Of a DNA stretch of 64,000 nucleotides, positions 10,644-17,185 are shown piece after piece. The first letter of the stretch is position 1; each line of letters opens with the position of its first letter. The notes beneath the pieces are model-generated. The model had not been told where the DNA came from. It saw nothing but the letters and a program-made list of their open reading frames with translations, and did not search any database. Made by a program: the position numbers and the translations under genes. This DNA is from Eubacteriaceae bacterium (lineage in GTDB: Bacteria; Bacillota; Clostridia; Peptostreptococcales; Anaerovoracaceae): contig CABIWW010000001.1 in NCBI GenBank assembly GCA_902362435.1, positions 18,429 through 82,428 on the forward strand, given 5' to 3'.

Positions 10644-11705
10644 ATGGCGAAAGTAGTTGGAATAAAGTTTAAGGATGCGGGAAAGCTTTACTATTTCAGT
10701 CCGGGCGAATTTCATGTGGGTATAGGCGATAATGTCATCGTCGAGACTGCAAGGGGACTGGAATTCGGAAAAGTCACCATGGGTGAGACTGAAGTGAGCG
10801 ATAAGGAGCTGGTCGCACCTCTGAAGAATATAATAAGGATAGCGACGGAAAAAGATAAAAAGAAACATAAGGAAAATATTGCGAAAAAAGAAGAAGCGCT
10901 CAGGATCTGTCAGGAAAAGGTCAATGCGCACAAGCTTGACATGAAGCTTATCGACGTGGAATACACGTTTGACAACAGCAAGGTGATATTTTACTTTACA
11001 GCTGACGGCAGAGTCGATTTCAGAGAGCTGGTAAAGGATCTGGCGGCTATTTTCAGGATGAGGATAGAGCTCAGGCAGATCGGAGTCAGAGACGAGGCAA
11101 AAATGCTCGGGGGCGTGGGAAACTGCGGGCGCGGTCTGTGCTGCAGCACATGGCTTTCTGATTTTGAGCCTGTCTCGATCAAGATGGCAAAGGTCCAGAA
11201 CCTGTCGCTGAATCCGTCTAAGATATCGGGTATATGCGGCAGGCTGATGTGTTGCCTCAAGTTTGAGAATGAAGTGTACACACATCTTAAAAAAGGCATG
11301 CCGTCGACCGGTGAGAAGATAAAGACTCCTGACGGGGTAGCAGTCGTGACCGATGTGAACATACTCGAGAGTACAGTCAAGGCAAGGCTGGTGGTCGAAG
11401 AATGTACGAAGGCAAAGGAAAAGGACCAGAAAAACGGCAAAGACGCCAAGAACGGCAAGGACAAGGACGCTAAGGACGGCGGCAGAGGAAAATCTGCAAA
11501 GGGAGGCAAAGACAAGGCTGCGAAAGATAATAAAGACAAGCAGAATGAAAACGATAAAGAAGAAAAGCTGAGCACTGAGATCTACACTTATAAAAAGTCG
11601 GAAATAAAGCGCCTCGGCAGAAAAAACAGCAAAAAGAAGACTGATGATCTCGAGGATCTTGAAGAAGATGTGCTCAGAGAAATAAAAGAACTGATGAAAG
11701 ACTGA
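10644..11705 (+). CDS. ricT: RicT/YaaT, PSP1-domain regulator
   Basis: Homolog of Bacillus RicT (YaaT), which with RicA and RicF binds RNase Y and affects RNA processing, competence and sporulation. The PSP1 domain covers roughly residues 55-150 and is followed by two conserved Cys clusters, C161/C166/C167 (GNCGRGLCC) and C198/C203/C204 (ICGRLMCC), which in the Ric complex contribute to Fe-S cluster binding. Odd feature: residues about 256-309 are a low-complexity insert made almost only of Lys, Asp, Gly, Asn and Ala, absent from the Bacillus protein, then a basic C-terminal segment. Good ribosome site GGAGGA; starts three bases after holB. Confidence 0.9.
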   Translation: MAKVVGIKFKDAGKLYYFSPGEFHVGIGDNVIVETARGLEFGKVTMGETEVSDKELVAPLKNIIRIATEKDKKKHKENIAKKEEALRICQEKVNAHKLDMKLIDVEYTFDNSKVIFYFTADGRVDFRELVKDLAAIFRMRIELRQIGVRDEAKMLGGVGNCGRGLCCSTWLSDFEPVSIKMAKVQNLSLNPSKISGICGRLMCCLKFENEVYTHLKKGMPSTGEKIKTPDGVAVVTDVNILESTVKARLVVEECTKAKEKDQKNGKDAKNGKDKDAKDGGRGKSAKGGKDKAAKDNKDKQNENDKEEKLSTEIYTYKKSEIKRLGRKNSKKKTDDLEDLEEDVLREIKELMKD

Positions 11706-11715
11706 CGGAGACCGG

Positions 11716-12444
11716 ATGGAAAGAATAGAAGACATCGGGTTCGGCGGACTGAAGCTGATACAGGAAAGCGAAAGCTTCTGTTACGGTATCGACGCAGTGA
11801 TACTGGCAGACTTTGCATACCGCACGTGCAGCAGCTTCAGGACGGCAGTGGACCTGGGGACGGGCAACGGGATAATCCCGTTCATACTCAGCAGCAAAAA
11901 TGAATCGGCGCATTTCATCGGAGTCGAGCTTCAGAAGGAAGCCGTAGAGCTGGCGAAGCGCAGCTGCAGCCTCAATGATCTCGGATCCAGGATCGAATTC
12001 GTGCAGTCGGACGTTGCGGAGCTTACGCCGAAAACCGTCGGGAATCGCGAGATAGATATCGTAACGTGCAATCCTCCGTATTTTCCTAAAGGCGGCGGGA
12101 TACCGAGCAGCAGTTCGAGTAAATTCATCGCGAGACATGAGACGGTCGCTTCGGTAGATGATTTTGTAAAAGCCGCAGCGGTGCTTTTGAATGGAAAGGG
12201 GCACTTTTTCATGGTGCACAGGCCATCGCGTCTGGTGGATATATTCTGCAGCTGCCGCAGACACGTGCTGGAACCGAAAGATGTGCGCTTCGTGGTGCCG
12301 AGAGCCGGCGAACTGCCGAATATCGTGCTGATACACTGCACGGCGGGAGGCGGGAAAGAGCTGCACATGATGAAAGAGCTGTGCGTATACGGACCGGATG
12401 GAAAGTATAGCGATGAAATAATGAAGATATATGAAAGGATATGA
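11716..12444 (+). CDS. tRNA1(Val) (adenine-37 N6)-methyltransferase-like protein
   Basis: SAM-dependent methyltransferase of the TrmN6/YabB family. The SAM-binding motif is VDLGTGNG (45-52), the acidic loop is GVELQ (69-73), and the catalytic NPPYF (119-123) is the amino-methyltransferase signature. TrmN6 of E. coli methylates A37 of tRNA-Val; in Firmicutes the same family sits beside yaaT (yabB in Bacillus), as it does here 10 bases after ricT, although the exact tRNA target is inferred. Start at ATG after CGGAGACC. Last gene of the operon; no clear terminator before spmB on the other strand. Confidence 0.82.
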   Translation: MERIEDIGFGGLKLIQESESFCYGIDAVILADFAYRTCSSFRTAVDLGTGNGIIPFILSSKNESAHFIGVELQKEAVELAKRSCSLNDLGSRIEFVQSDVAELTPKTVGNREIDIVTCNPPYFPKGGGIPSSSSSKFIARHETVASVDDFVKAAAVLLNGKGHFFMVHRPSRLVDIFCSCRRHVLEPKDVRFVVPRAGELPNIVLIHCTAGGGKELHMMKELCVYGPDGKYSDEIMKIYERI

Positions 12445-12495
12445 GCCTGTACATAAGCATATGAGTCTGGAAGGCATCTGTGATTTCGGATGTTT

Positions 12496-13023
12496 TCAGA
12501 TAAGCATGCATATATAGACTGAGGCGAAAATACCTGCGATATAACCTATGAGACCCGCTGTGAACGCGTGTCTCATTTTTTTCACAGATGTGACGCCGAA
12601 ATAAAGCGCCAGCACGTAGAAAACCGTTTCGCAGCTGCCAACCATGACTGAAGCGGAGCGTCCGATGAACGAATCTGCACCGGCGCTTTCCATGATCTTT
12701 TCGGCGACTACGAGAGATCCGCTGCCGGACACAGGGCGCAGGAATATCAGGGATATCAGCTCTTTTGGTATCAAAAAGAATTCGCAGACCGGAGCGGCGG
12801 CCTTTTCTATGAATTCCATAGCTCCGGAAGATGTCAGCGTTTCTATGGCTATGAATATACCGATTATGAACGGGAGTATGTCAAAGCAGGTGCGTAGCCC
12901 TTCGCGGGCGCCTTCGATGAATACATCATAGACTGCAGTCTTTGTCCGTATGCCGTACACGAGTATCACTGTGATCAGGACCGGCAGGAATACTGTCGAC
13001 ATGATGCTGAGCACATCAGACAT
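12496..13023 (-). CDS. spmB: Spore maturation protein B
   Basis: Integral membrane protein of the nucleoside-recognition (Gate) family needed with SpmA for spore core dehydration in Bacillus. Several hydrophobic segments (LPVLITVILVYGI, FDILPFIIGIFIAI, IGYIAGIFASVYI) and the family motif RPVSGSGSL are visible. The ATG at 13023 is chosen because AAAGGAG lies eight bases upstream; an in-frame GTG at 13041 would overlap that site. The start overlaps the end of spmA by eight bases, so the two are translationally coupled. Confidence 0.93.
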   Translation of the reverse strand: MSDVLSIMSTVFLPVLITVILVYGIRTKTAVYDVFIEGAREGLRTCFDILPFIIGIFIAIETLTSSGAMEFIEKAAAPVCEFFLIPKELISLIFLRPVSGSGSLVVAEKIMESAGADSFIGRSASVMVGSCETVFYVLALYFGVTSVKKMRHAFTAGLIGYIAGIFASVYICMLI

Positions 13024-13597
13024 TTCGGTGTCTCCTTTCACACAGCTTGCAGGTGATCACGGAGACCGCCATAGAAATGAGTCCTGCTATGATCGAAGGC
13101 AGTATGATATCCTCGGGATGAGCGGAGCCCAGATCGCTGCGTACCTTGATTACTGTGATCGGGACGAGCTGGATCATCGACATCGACAGTGACATGAACA
13201 TGCACATCTCGTTGCTGGCGTAAAGCGGAGTCGGGTTTTCCTCGTCCAGAAGCTCCATTGCCTTCAGGGAAAATACAGTTGCGCTGTTGCCCGCTCCGAA
13301 GATATTGGCCATGAAACTCATTATCATCATGCCCATAGTGCGGTCGTTTTTCTCATTTGGAAAAAGGAACGACATGACAGGGCTGACCGCGTCTGAGATC
13401 TTCTTTATCAGGCCGGATTCCTCGGCTATTTTCATAAGTCCGCTCCACACTGCCATTATTCCTGCCAGAGATATTATGAAATGCACAGCGTCAGTGCATC
13501 CCGACATCAGGCTGTCGGTAAATTCGGATGTTTTCCCGTTTGCGACGGAAAAGCATACCCCTGCGACGAGCATCGCTCCCCATATATAATTCATCAT
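13016..13597 (-). CDS. spmA: Spore maturation protein A
   Basis: Partner of SpmB; membrane protein with the Gate domain. It starts MNYIWGAMLVAGVCFS and contains the characteristic FMANIFGAGNSATVFSLKAM and NEMCMFMSLSMSMIQL stretches. 193 residues, normal length. The ribosome site on the minus strand is GAGGTGAT just before tandem ATG codons; the second is an alternative start. In Bacillus spmAB follow dacB; no such gene is adjacent here. Confidence 0.93.
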   Translation of the reverse strand: MMNYIWGAMLVAGVCFSVANGKTSEFTDSLMSGCTDAVHFIISLAGIMAVWSGLMKIAEESGLIKKISDAVSPVMSFLFPNEKNDRTMGMMIMSFMANIFGAGNSATVFSLKAMELLDEENPTPLYASNEMCMFMSLSMSMIQLVPITVIKVRSDLGSAHPEDIILPSIIAGLISMAVSVITCKLCERRHRNV

Positions 13598-13764
13598 GAT
13601 CTATCACCTCTACATAAAAATATTCACACGGGCAGAAAGTATGTTCAAAGGATGTCTGCTACCTGATAAAATTTTTGTGTGATGACAGATTGAAAATGTA
13701 TGAAAAAGTACTTGAAGCATTTTCCATTTTATGTGATAATATAGGAAGTATGGGAGGATTGCCT

Positions 13765-14088
13765 ATGAGTGTAACAATTGATTTGAAGATGCTATTGCTT
13801 ATAATCGTGTGCATTGCCGTCGTAGTGCTGGTTATATATGTGGTGCGTTTTTTAAAGAGCCTTATGGTGACGCTGGAACATACGAACGAGGTGCTGAAGG
13901 ATGTTGAAGTGATCACTGATATAGCGGCCAAGCGCAGCGAAGATGTCGACGGCATCATAAGTGATGTTGCGGACACCGTTTCGGATATAACTGAAACGAT
14001 AAACGGTAAGCAGAATATAATATCAACAGCAGCTGCGATCGCAAAAGCGGTGATTTCTGTCAGGAATACCGCAGAGAAGGATAAATAG
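13765..14088 (+). CDS. DUF948-like membrane protein
   Basis: A 107-residue protein with one N-terminal membrane span (residues about 7-29, LLLIIVCIAVVVLVIYVV) and a soluble amphipathic helical tail (VEVITDIAAKRSEDVDGIISDVADTV), resembling DUF948/YtxG-type proteins whose function is unknown. The start at 13765 follows GGGAGG with eight bases of spacing; longer in-frame starts have no ribosome site. It lies between divergent spmA and the AbrB-like gene 72 bases downstream. Confidence 0.65.
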   Translation: MSVTIDLKMLLLIIVCIAVVVLVIYVVRFLKSLMVTLEHTNEVLKDVEVITDIAAKRSEDVDGIISDVADTVSDITETINGKQNIISTAAAIAKAVISVRNTAEKDK

Positions 14089-14160
14089 CAGCAGAGTACA
14101 GTAATACACTTTAATATATAGACGTTTAGAACGGTCTGGGTATTGAAAGGAGTTTTAACC

Positions 14161-14403
14161 ATGAAAGCAACAGGTATAGTAAGAAAAGTCGATGAACTGG
14201 GAAGAATTGTTTTACCTATAGAACTTAGAAGAACGCTGAACATAAACATCAAGGATCCGCTTGAGATATATGTCGACGGTGAATCCATCATGCTGAAGAA
14301 ATATCAGCCTGCATGCGTGTTCTGCGGAAGTTCGGACGGGATAAAGCAGATCAAAGGAAAAAATGTGTGCAGTAAATGTATCAAAGAGTTACAGGAACTG
14401 TAG
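14161..14403 (+). CDS. AbrB/SpoVT-family transcriptional regulator
   Basis: An 80-residue DNA-binding protein. The N-terminal swapped-hairpin domain has the standard MKATGIVRKVDELGRIVLPI and ELRRTLNI. The C-terminus has a CVFCG...VCSKC pair (Cys-x2-Cys twice), a common zinc-ribbon-like tail in clostridial AbrB paralogs. AbrB proteins control transition-state and sporulation genes, which fits the local set of spore genes, but targets are not visible. Start chosen at 14161 after GAAAGGAG. Confidence 0.9.
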   Translation: MKATGIVRKVDELGRIVLPIELRRTLNINIKDPLEIYVDGESIMLKKYQPACVFCGSSDGIKQIKGKNVCSKCIKELQEL

Positions 14404-14420
14404 CCGCAGCTTAATAAAGG

Positions 14421-14457
14421 CGCAAAAGAGGAACAATTTAATTGTCCTTTTTTTGCG
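14421..14457 (+). terminator. Terminator of the AbrB-like gene
   Basis: Hairpin centred on ACAATTTAATTGT with flanking GGA/TCC (one bulge), outer CGCAAAA/TTTTGCG pairing and a T run (14448-14454). Confidence 0.7.
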
Positions 14458-14489
14458 TTAAAACAAATCCATATGGCAACAATAAAAGA

Positions 14490-14553
14490 AAGGAAGAGGT
14501 TTTGTTAGTACGTTTTGCTCCCCTTATGTGTAAAACCTGCAGACCTCTTCCTT
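14490..14553 (+). other. Long-loop hairpin upstream of murA
   Basis: An 11-bp perfect stem AAGGAAGAGGT (14490-14500) with ACCTCTTCCTT (14543-14553). The same 5' arm can instead pair AGGTTTT (14497-14503) with AAAACCT (14532-14538), so two exclusive structures are possible. No T run follows, and a promoter for murA lies downstream. No RNA family recognised. Confidence 0.45.
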
Positions 14554-14568
14554 AATCATGTGTAAACC

Positions 14569-14597
14569 TTGAAATGTTGCTGTAAACAAAGTATAAT
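14569..14597 (+). promoter_or_regulatory. Promoter of murA
   Basis: TTGAAA, 17 bases, TATAAT, ending 31 bases before the murA start codon. Confidence 0.75.
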
Positions 14598-14628
14598 ATT
14601 TTCATATATGAATTTATGGAGGAAAAAA

Positions 14629-15900
14629 GTGGCAAAATTCCTGGTTCAGAAAAGTGGTCCGCTGCAGGGAGAAGTGACCATAAGCGGTGCGAAGAATGCT
14701 GTACTGCCGATAATGGCAGCGACACTTTTAACGGAAGAAAAATGTGTGATAAAAGATGTGCCTGCGCTTAGAGACGTTGACGTCATGTGTCAGCTGCTTG
14801 AGAGCATGGGTGCTTCTGTAGATAAAAAGCTTGATCAGAATACAGTTGAAATAGAAGCCAGAGGGCAGATATCATATGAGGCGCCGTTCGATCTCGTAAA
14901 GATGATGCGGGCGTCTATTCTGGTGCTCGGAGCTCTGCTGCTGAGGACCGGAAGAGCAGTGATACATCTGCCGGGAGGCTGCGCTATAGGAAAAAGGCCG
15001 GTGGAGCTCCATCTGAAAGGGCTCAAGGCTCTCGGAGTCAAGATAAACGAGGAACAGCTCAACCGTGGCATCGTTGATGCAAGTGCGGAGAAGATGACAG
15101 GCAGCACTATATATCTCGATTTCCCGAGCGTAGGTGCGACAGAGGTGATCATGATGGCTGCAGCGCTGGCGGAAGGAACGACGGTTATAGAAAACGCAGC
15201 GCAGGAGCCTGAGATCGTAGATCTTGCCAATTTCCTAAACAAGATGGGAGCAAGAATAAAAGGTGCAGGAACCGATACCATAAAGATCGATGGCGTCGAT
15301 CACCTGAAAGGCGTATCGCATCATGTGATACCGGACAGGATAGAAGCCGGAACATTTATGGTAGGAGCAGCGATGACAAGAGGCAATGTTCTTGTGAAGA
15401 ATGTGGTTCCGGATCATCTCAAGGCGGTCATCGCCAAGCTCAGAGAATGCGGAGTGTATATAGAGCAGACGGAGGAAGGCGTTCGTGTGAGAGGCGATAT
15501 GGGAGAGCTCATCTCTACCGATATCAAGACTCTGCCATATCCTGGATTCCCTACCGACATGCAGTCGCCGTTCATGGCTCTGCTGACAGTGGCACAGGGG
15601 CCGAGCGTCGTGATAGAAACAGTTTTTGAGAACAGGTTCATGCACGTAGGCGAGTTCAACCGCATGGGAGCGAACATAAAGATCGACGGGAACTGCTCGA
15701 TGATCCCGGGAGGCAAAGCTCTCAAGGGAGCTCAGGTCGTAGCTACAGACCTCAGAGCAGGGGCAGCAGTAGTACTGACTGGTCTCGTTGCGGAAGGAAC
15801 TACTGAAGTTTCGCAGATATATCACGTGGATCGTGGATACGAGAAGTTCGTGGAAAAGCTCAGAAGTCTCGGTGCGAACATAATGAGAGTAGAGGACTGA
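14629..15900 (+). CDS. murA: UDP-N-acetylglucosamine 1-carboxyvinyltransferase
   Basis: First committed step of peptidoglycan synthesis: adds enolpyruvate from PEP to UDP-GlcNAc in the cytoplasm. Lys22-Asn23 (SGAKNA) and the fosfomycin-reactive Cys118 in PGGCAIGKRPVE are present, so the enzyme should be fosfomycin sensitive. Two EPSP-synthase-type domains, 423 residues. The start is a GTG at 14629, seven bases after GGAGG; reading from the earlier in-frame ATG would run through the -10 box, so it is not used. Its own promoter and terminator make it monocistronic. Firmicutes often have a second copy (MurAB); none is in view. Confidence 0.96.
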   Translation: MAKFLVQKSGPLQGEVTISGAKNAVLPIMAATLLTEEKCVIKDVPALRDVDVMCQLLESMGASVDKKLDQNTVEIEARGQISYEAPFDLVKMMRASILVLGALLLRTGRAVIHLPGGCAIGKRPVELHLKGLKALGVKINEEQLNRGIVDASAEKMTGSTIYLDFPSVGATEVIMMAAALAEGTTVIENAAQEPEIVDLANFLNKMGARIKGAGTDTIKIDGVDHLKGVSHHVIPDRIEAGTFMVGAAMTRGNVLVKNVVPDHLKAVIAKLRECGVYIEQTEEGVRVRGDMGELISTDIKTLPYPGFPTDMQSPFMALLTVAQGPSVVIETVFENRFMHVGEFNRMGANIKIDGNCSMIPGGKALKGAQVVATDLRAGAAVVLTGLVAEGTTEVSQIYHVDRGYEKFVEKLRSLGANIMRVED

Positions 15901-15971
15901 GGCGGAGCTGTTTTACAGATCTGGAATACCGGTATAATAGATGAAAGAAATATATATGATATATGAGGCAT

Positions 15972-16002
15972 AAAAAACGGGCAGCGCGGCTGCCCGTTTT
16001 TT
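15972..16002 (+). terminator. Terminator of murA
   Basis: 9-bp perfect stem ACGGGCAGC/GCTGCCCGT with a GCG loop (15977-15997) and a T run, flanked by A residues. Confidence 0.92.
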
Positions 16003-16067
16003 ATGTATCAACAGCAGTCCTTTTGCAGATAATAATGTCAAATGCAGATGACAGGAGGATATTTTAT

Positions 16068-16604
16068 ATGAAAGAACTCAAGGGCAGCAGGACATATGAC
16101 AATCTGATGATGGCTTTTGCAGGAGAGACCCAGGCGAGAACGAAATACAGCATCTTTGCATCAAAAGCAAAAGAAGAAGGATACCACCAGATAGGAAGGA
16201 TCTTCGAGGAAACAGCGGATAATGAAAAAGAGCATGCGGAGATATGGTTCAGGCATCTGGCGAGCCTGGGCAATACAGCTGAAAACCTGGTGTCAGCAGC
16301 AGAGGGCGAGCATTATGAATGGAGCAGCATGTATGCCGATATGGCGAAGACTGCACGCGAGGAAGGCTTTACGGAGATCGCAAAACAGATGGAGCAGATC
16401 GCAGATATAGAAAAGCATCATGAGGATCGTTACAATAAGCTGCTGGAAAACATCAGGAACGGAGAGGTCTTCAGACGAAGCGAGGAGAGGATCTGGATAT
16501 GCGGCAACTGCGGACATCAGGTGACGGCTGCGGAAGCGCCGGAGATATGTCCGGTGTGCCATCACCAGCAGGGGTATTTCAGCATAAAGGCAGAGAACTA
16601 CTAG
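16068..16604 (+). CDS. rbr: Rubrerythrin
   Basis: Peroxide-reducing non-haem iron protein that protects anaerobes from oxidative stress. An N-terminal four-helix ferritin-like domain (about 1-140) supplies di-iron ligands in GETQA, EKEHAEIW, GEHYEW and EKHHEDRY; the C-terminal rubredoxin-like domain has CGNCG and CPVCHHQQ for the single FeS4 centre. 178 residues. The start at 16068 follows AGGAGG; the upstream in-frame ATG runs back into the murA terminator. Monocistronic and next to the iron-uptake genes. Confidence 0.95.
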   Translation: MKELKGSRTYDNLMMAFAGETQARTKYSIFASKAKEEGYHQIGRIFEETADNEKEHAEIWFRHLASLGNTAENLVSAAEGEHYEWSSMYADMAKTAREEGFTEIAKQMEQIADIEKHHEDRYNKLLENIRNGEVFRRSEERIWICGNCGHQVTAAEAPEICPVCHHQQGYFSIKAENY

Positions 16605-16761
16605 GACATGGGCAGCATGACCGGCGTCAGCTTGTAAGTCCTGAGAAGCGGAAAAAATGCCGGATTTTCATGAAAATTCTGTAAGAAGAGAGAGCTGCAG
16701 ACCTTTGCAAAATCAATTGTAAAAAGGCACAAAATAAGTCCAGAATTATGGCGAAAAGTTG

Positions 16762-16790
16762 TTGACAAAATGTCGTACAAGTGGTAAGTT
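16762..16790 (+). promoter_or_regulatory. Promoter of feoA
   Basis: TTGACA (16762-16767), 17 bases, TAAGTT (16785-16790), 69 bases before feoA. Confidence 0.65.
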
Positions 16791-16794
16791 ATAG

Positions 16795-16807
16795 CTAACA
16801 AAGTTAG
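16795..16807 (+). promoter_or_regulatory. Candidate iron-box in front of feoA
   Basis: Inverted repeat CTAAC-AAA-GTTAG immediately downstream of the -10 box, where a repressor would block transcription. The half-site resembles those of DtxR/IdeR-type metal regulators; similar GTTAG elements recur before feoB. Regulator identity is inference. Confidence 0.5.
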
Positions 16808-16858
16808 GTCTTATTAACCGACTTAGTAAACTGATCAGACAGATAAAAGGAGCTTACC

Positions 16859-17077
16859 ATGAATTTAAATGACGCTGCAGCTGGCAGAAATTATATTGTT
16901 GAAGACATCCAGACAGATGACGAAGAACTCAAATCATTCCTGTTTTCGCTCGGGTGCTACAGCGGAGAGCCGATCACGGTTATCGCACACCTCAAGGGAG
17001 GCTGCACCGTATCGATAAAAGATGGAAGATACAATATAGATAAAGGAATAGCCAGTGCTGTTTTGATTAAAGAATAG
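16859..17077 (+). CDS. feoA: Ferrous iron transport protein A
   Basis: A 72-residue SH3-like protein that acts on FeoB at the cytoplasmic face of the membrane. The typical FeoA layout is seen: N-terminal lead MNLNDAAAGRNYIVEDI, a middle LGCYSGEPITVIAHLKGG and a C-terminal RYNIDKGIASAVLIKE. Ribosome site AAAAGGAG. The stop codon lies inside a terminator hairpin, so feoA can be transcribed alone; feoB has its own promoter region. Confidence 0.92.
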   Translation: MNLNDAAAGRNYIVEDIQTDDEELKSFLFSLGCYSGEPITVIAHLKGGCTVSIKDGRYNIDKGIASAVLIKE

Positions 17078-17098
17078 TGATTTGAATCACTATTTTTT
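17073..17098 (+). terminator. Terminator overlapping the feoA stop
   Basis: 9-bp stem AATAGTGAT/ATCACTATT with a four-base loop and a T run. The stop codon of feoA (17075-17077) is part of the stem. Confidence 0.8.
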
Positions 17099-17105
17099 AT
17101 GGGTA

Positions 17106-17132
17106 TTAGTTAGCTCTGGTTAACTGAGTTAG
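17106..17132 (+). promoter_or_regulatory. GTTAG repeat cluster before feoB
   Basis: GTTAG at 17109, GTTAA at 17119 and GTTAG at 17128, spaced 10 and 9 bases, all on one DNA face and just upstream of the feoB -35 box. Same half-site as before feoA. Likely metal-responsive operator (inference). Confidence 0.5.
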
Positions 17133-17134
17133 TG

Positions 17135-17164
17135 TTGATTAAATTACAATAAGATTACTATATT
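17135..17164 (+). promoter_or_regulatory. Probable promoter of feoB
   Basis: TTGATT (17135-17140), 18 bases, TATATT (17159-17164), followed 12 bases later by the feoB ribosome site TAGGAGGG. Confidence 0.5.
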
Positions 17165-17185
17165 TTAAAAAATAGGAGGGAATTT

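Noticed and set aside
10617..11735. 372-codon minus-strand frame opposite ricT
   Set aside because: Antisense shadow; the Phe/Leu-rich sequence mirrors the Lys/Asp-rich insert of RicT and has no start context.
13659..14291. Long minus-strand frame opposite the DUF948-like and AbrB-like genes
   Set aside because: It is the shadow of two real plus-strand genes with good ribosome sites; its Ser/Thr/Phe-rich translation is typical of antisense frames.
15963..16067. N-terminal extension of rubrerythrin
   Set aside because: It would begin inside the murA terminator and has no ribosome site; ATG 16068 after AGGAGG gives the normal rubrerythrin start.
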